This document shows, in pieces, positions 61,955-64,000 of a DNA stretch of 64,000 bases; the stretch's first letter is position 1, and each line of letters opens with the position of its first letter. The position numbers and the translations under genes are program-made. Below the pieces are notes generated by a model. The model ran no database searches. It was given only the letters and a program-made list of their open reading frames with translations, and was not told the DNA's origin. The stretch is from Lagopus muta (lineage: Eukaryota; Chordata; Aves; Galliformes; Phasianidae): contig NC_064438.1 in the NCBI RefSeq assembly GCF_023343835.1, positions 57,436,578 to 57,500,577 of the forward strand, in the 5' to 3' direction.

Positions 61955-64000
61955 GCTGTTCTTACAGGCAGCCTCTGCTCTCCCTTTGGTGTCCGATCTT
62001 ACAGGAGCCTGAAAAGTAATTCAGACCATCACTAATGGAAGGATTCAGATCAGGCACAGTCATCTGCAAATCAGGAAAAAAGGGCACTTGCCTAATACAA
62101 GACAGTGTTCTCTTCAAATAATTATAGCTACAAATATATTATCTATTATGGTATGATCTCATATCACCAGTCTACCTGTCAGCATGCACAGTAGCTCTAA
62201 AATAGATTTAATCTCCTAATTATAAGAGGAGCAAAAATTCAGCGTGTCTTTCAGGAACTATCAAAACAGTATTCACATTTTAACTCTGTTCCACAGGCTG
62301 TCTTTGCTCAGCTTACTTGGGAAATGATTTTTGGGTAAATACATCCATTATAGAGTCACTGTCAGTAGCTATACTAGAAATTGGGCATTGTAGGGAACAT
62401 CTCCAGGCTAAAGAACGTAGTCCCAGAAGTTCCACCATTCTGCACAGTGTAGAATTAGATAGACTAGATAAACAGAGTGGCATTTTTTCTCTTCTGTATT
62501 TTAACCAATGAAGTTACATATTAAGAGTGAGAAATAAACCAAATCACCCCATATCCTTTGAGCACCAGCAGCTGTGAATAGTTCTAATTGTTTCCAGCTA
62601 AAAACTGTCTCAGAAGATGAGTGAGGAAGTTCCTTCAGACTTTCTTGCCATCAGTGTGAATATTTTCTGCTCCAGGTGTTTCTTGCAATTACCCTTTCCT
62701 TTTTTATGCTATCACTTCATATTCCTCTGCTCTAATGACAAATGAAAAACGGAGCAAGCTGCAACCTTTCTGATCTTGATAAGAGAGTTACCTCAGACAC
62801 TGCAGCAGCAGAGAGGTTGCTTTTTGACTGCCCACATGAATTATCACCAAATGAGGGTCAAACTTTTAATACAGGTTAAAAAGTTTGGCTATCTGAACGC
62901 TGCAGATGTTTGGATTTCTACTGTGAAGTCCACATCTCCTGTTGAGGTGTTGGTTTGAACAGTCCAACATCCACATTCACTTGTTTGGAATTTTTCAGAG
63001 AAAATAATGAACATACTGGTGATTTTATTGAAGGCCTTGTGGCCTGTCGTGAACTGACACGCTGTCATGACTCATCATACACTTCTTTCACCAGCCTGCT
63101 TTACCAACCAGTCGTACCAGGTTTTCTTTCTTATTTAACTCATAACAGGTTTCTTAAGGAATTGCATCATATGAATTTACTAATCCAGGAATATATTCCA
63201 GCATGGGATTGCAGTAATAGTCGTTGTCTTTTACCACGGTATTCATTGTTAAGCTTCTTTAAAAATACTCTTGCATTACTCAGGTACAGCTTTGACTTGC
63301 CACTGTTACCTGCCAGCACAAGTAAGGCTCAGAGCTAAGGACTGGTCTTTCCTGGAGTTAACTGTATACAGAAAAGATTAAAGAAATGCCCCCATGTTGC
63401 CACCACCTCTTGGTTCTGTCCTCAAACCTTCCTCCCCAAATCTTAACTGCTATGCAGAAGAAAAAAATGCTAAATATGAGTAACTGGGAGGGTCTTTTTA
63501 CAGACTGTTGTTGAAATAAAGGCCTTTAAATGAATGTCTTTAAGTTAGAAATAGTGATTTTCAGAGGTAAAACATTTCTTCTTGAAGAGTAATGTAGTTT
63601 ATACTGTCTCTTACCACTGGCACTCTTACCAGGATGCCACATTAATACGTCCAGTGTTGAAACTGTCAGGTAGAGGTGGAGCAGGGAAAGACCCTACTGC
63701 TACTCAGAACTTACTTCATCTCTGAGCTCCACCAACCTGCTACTCAAAATGTCCAATAGTATGATATTTCTATTACCACAGTATATTTTTTGTAGCAGTA
63801 GCAAGGAAGATTCAAACACTATCACTCAGTATCAATCAGTATCTGGTACATACTTTCCTAAACATCAAAGCTTTTGTATCTCAGCAGAGGCTGCCTCTTT
63901 TGCAGATCTGAGAAGTATCTCATAGGAGAGTTATGTGAAGCAGGCAGTTAAATAAGCGTTGTCAACTTGGCTCCAACTTCAGTGCCAAATTTAGTAGGAA

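Larger units (their letters stand above)
60444..64000 (+). other. KLHDC1 intron 8 (continues past the window)
   Basis: No further KLHDC1 exon is found before the window ends; the expected continuation of the kelch domain after ...TWSGR is absent. It contains two perfect 27 bp copies of one sequence (61263-61289, 61928-61954). A 127-codon frame at 62955-63338 has no recognisable domain and is not called. Confidence 0.7.

Noticed and set aside
62955-63338. 127-codon plus-strand frame in KLHDC1 intron 8
   Set aside because: No domain or family resemblance; does not match the missing KLHDC1 exons; length possible by chance in this AT-balanced DNA.
1-64000. CRISPR arrays, operons, prokaryotic or viral systems
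   Set aside because: All genes are intron-split vertebrate genes and the repeats are CR1 or simple repeats; nothing bacterial or viral was seen.

Overview
This window is bird nuclear DNA, most likely from a galliform such as chicken. It has intron-split vertebrate genes with GT-AG junctions, GC-rich CpG-island promoters, and many CR1 non-LTR retrotransposon fragments, the hallmark repeat of avian genomes. The gene order and strands, LRR1(+) MGAT2(+) DNAAF2(-) POLE2(-) KLHDC1(+), match what I recall of human 14q21.3, except that RPL36AL, which sits beside MGAT2 in human, is not seen.

Layout. 1-3.66 kb: the last two coding exons of LRR1 (CUL2 ubiquitin-ligase receptor). 3.8-5.9 kb: MGAT2, a one-exon Golgi N-glycan enzyme, with a CpG island and a 54-codon upstream ORF whose stop overlaps the MGAT2 start as ATGA. 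7.6-19.1 kb, minus strand: DNAAF2 (kintoun, dynein-arm assembly factor) in three exons. Just upstream of its start codon (19150-19321) are four tandem copies of a module pairing an RFX X-box with a YY1 site at a 20-21 bp offset. 19.7-39.9 kb, minus strand: POLE2 (DNA polymerase epsilon subunit 2). All 19 coding exons could be placed; they sum to 527 codons plus stop, and intron 8 is an AT-AC (U12-type) intron. 40-43.8 kb: a CR1-rich divergent intergenic region. 43.8 kb to the end: the first eight coding exons of KLHDC1 (kelch receptor of a CUL5 ubiquitin ligase); the rest lies beyond the window.

The genes do not form one pathway. LRR1 and POLE2 both belong to chromosome replication (CMG unloading and leading-strand synthesis), DNAAF2 to motile cilia, MGAT2 to glycosylation, and KLHDC1 to protein quality control. 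I see no sign of a wholly new system. The most unusual element is the fourfold RFX/YY1 promoter array of DNAAF2. Exon boundaries were placed by eye from splice consensus, reading frame and remembered human proteins; no alignment was run.
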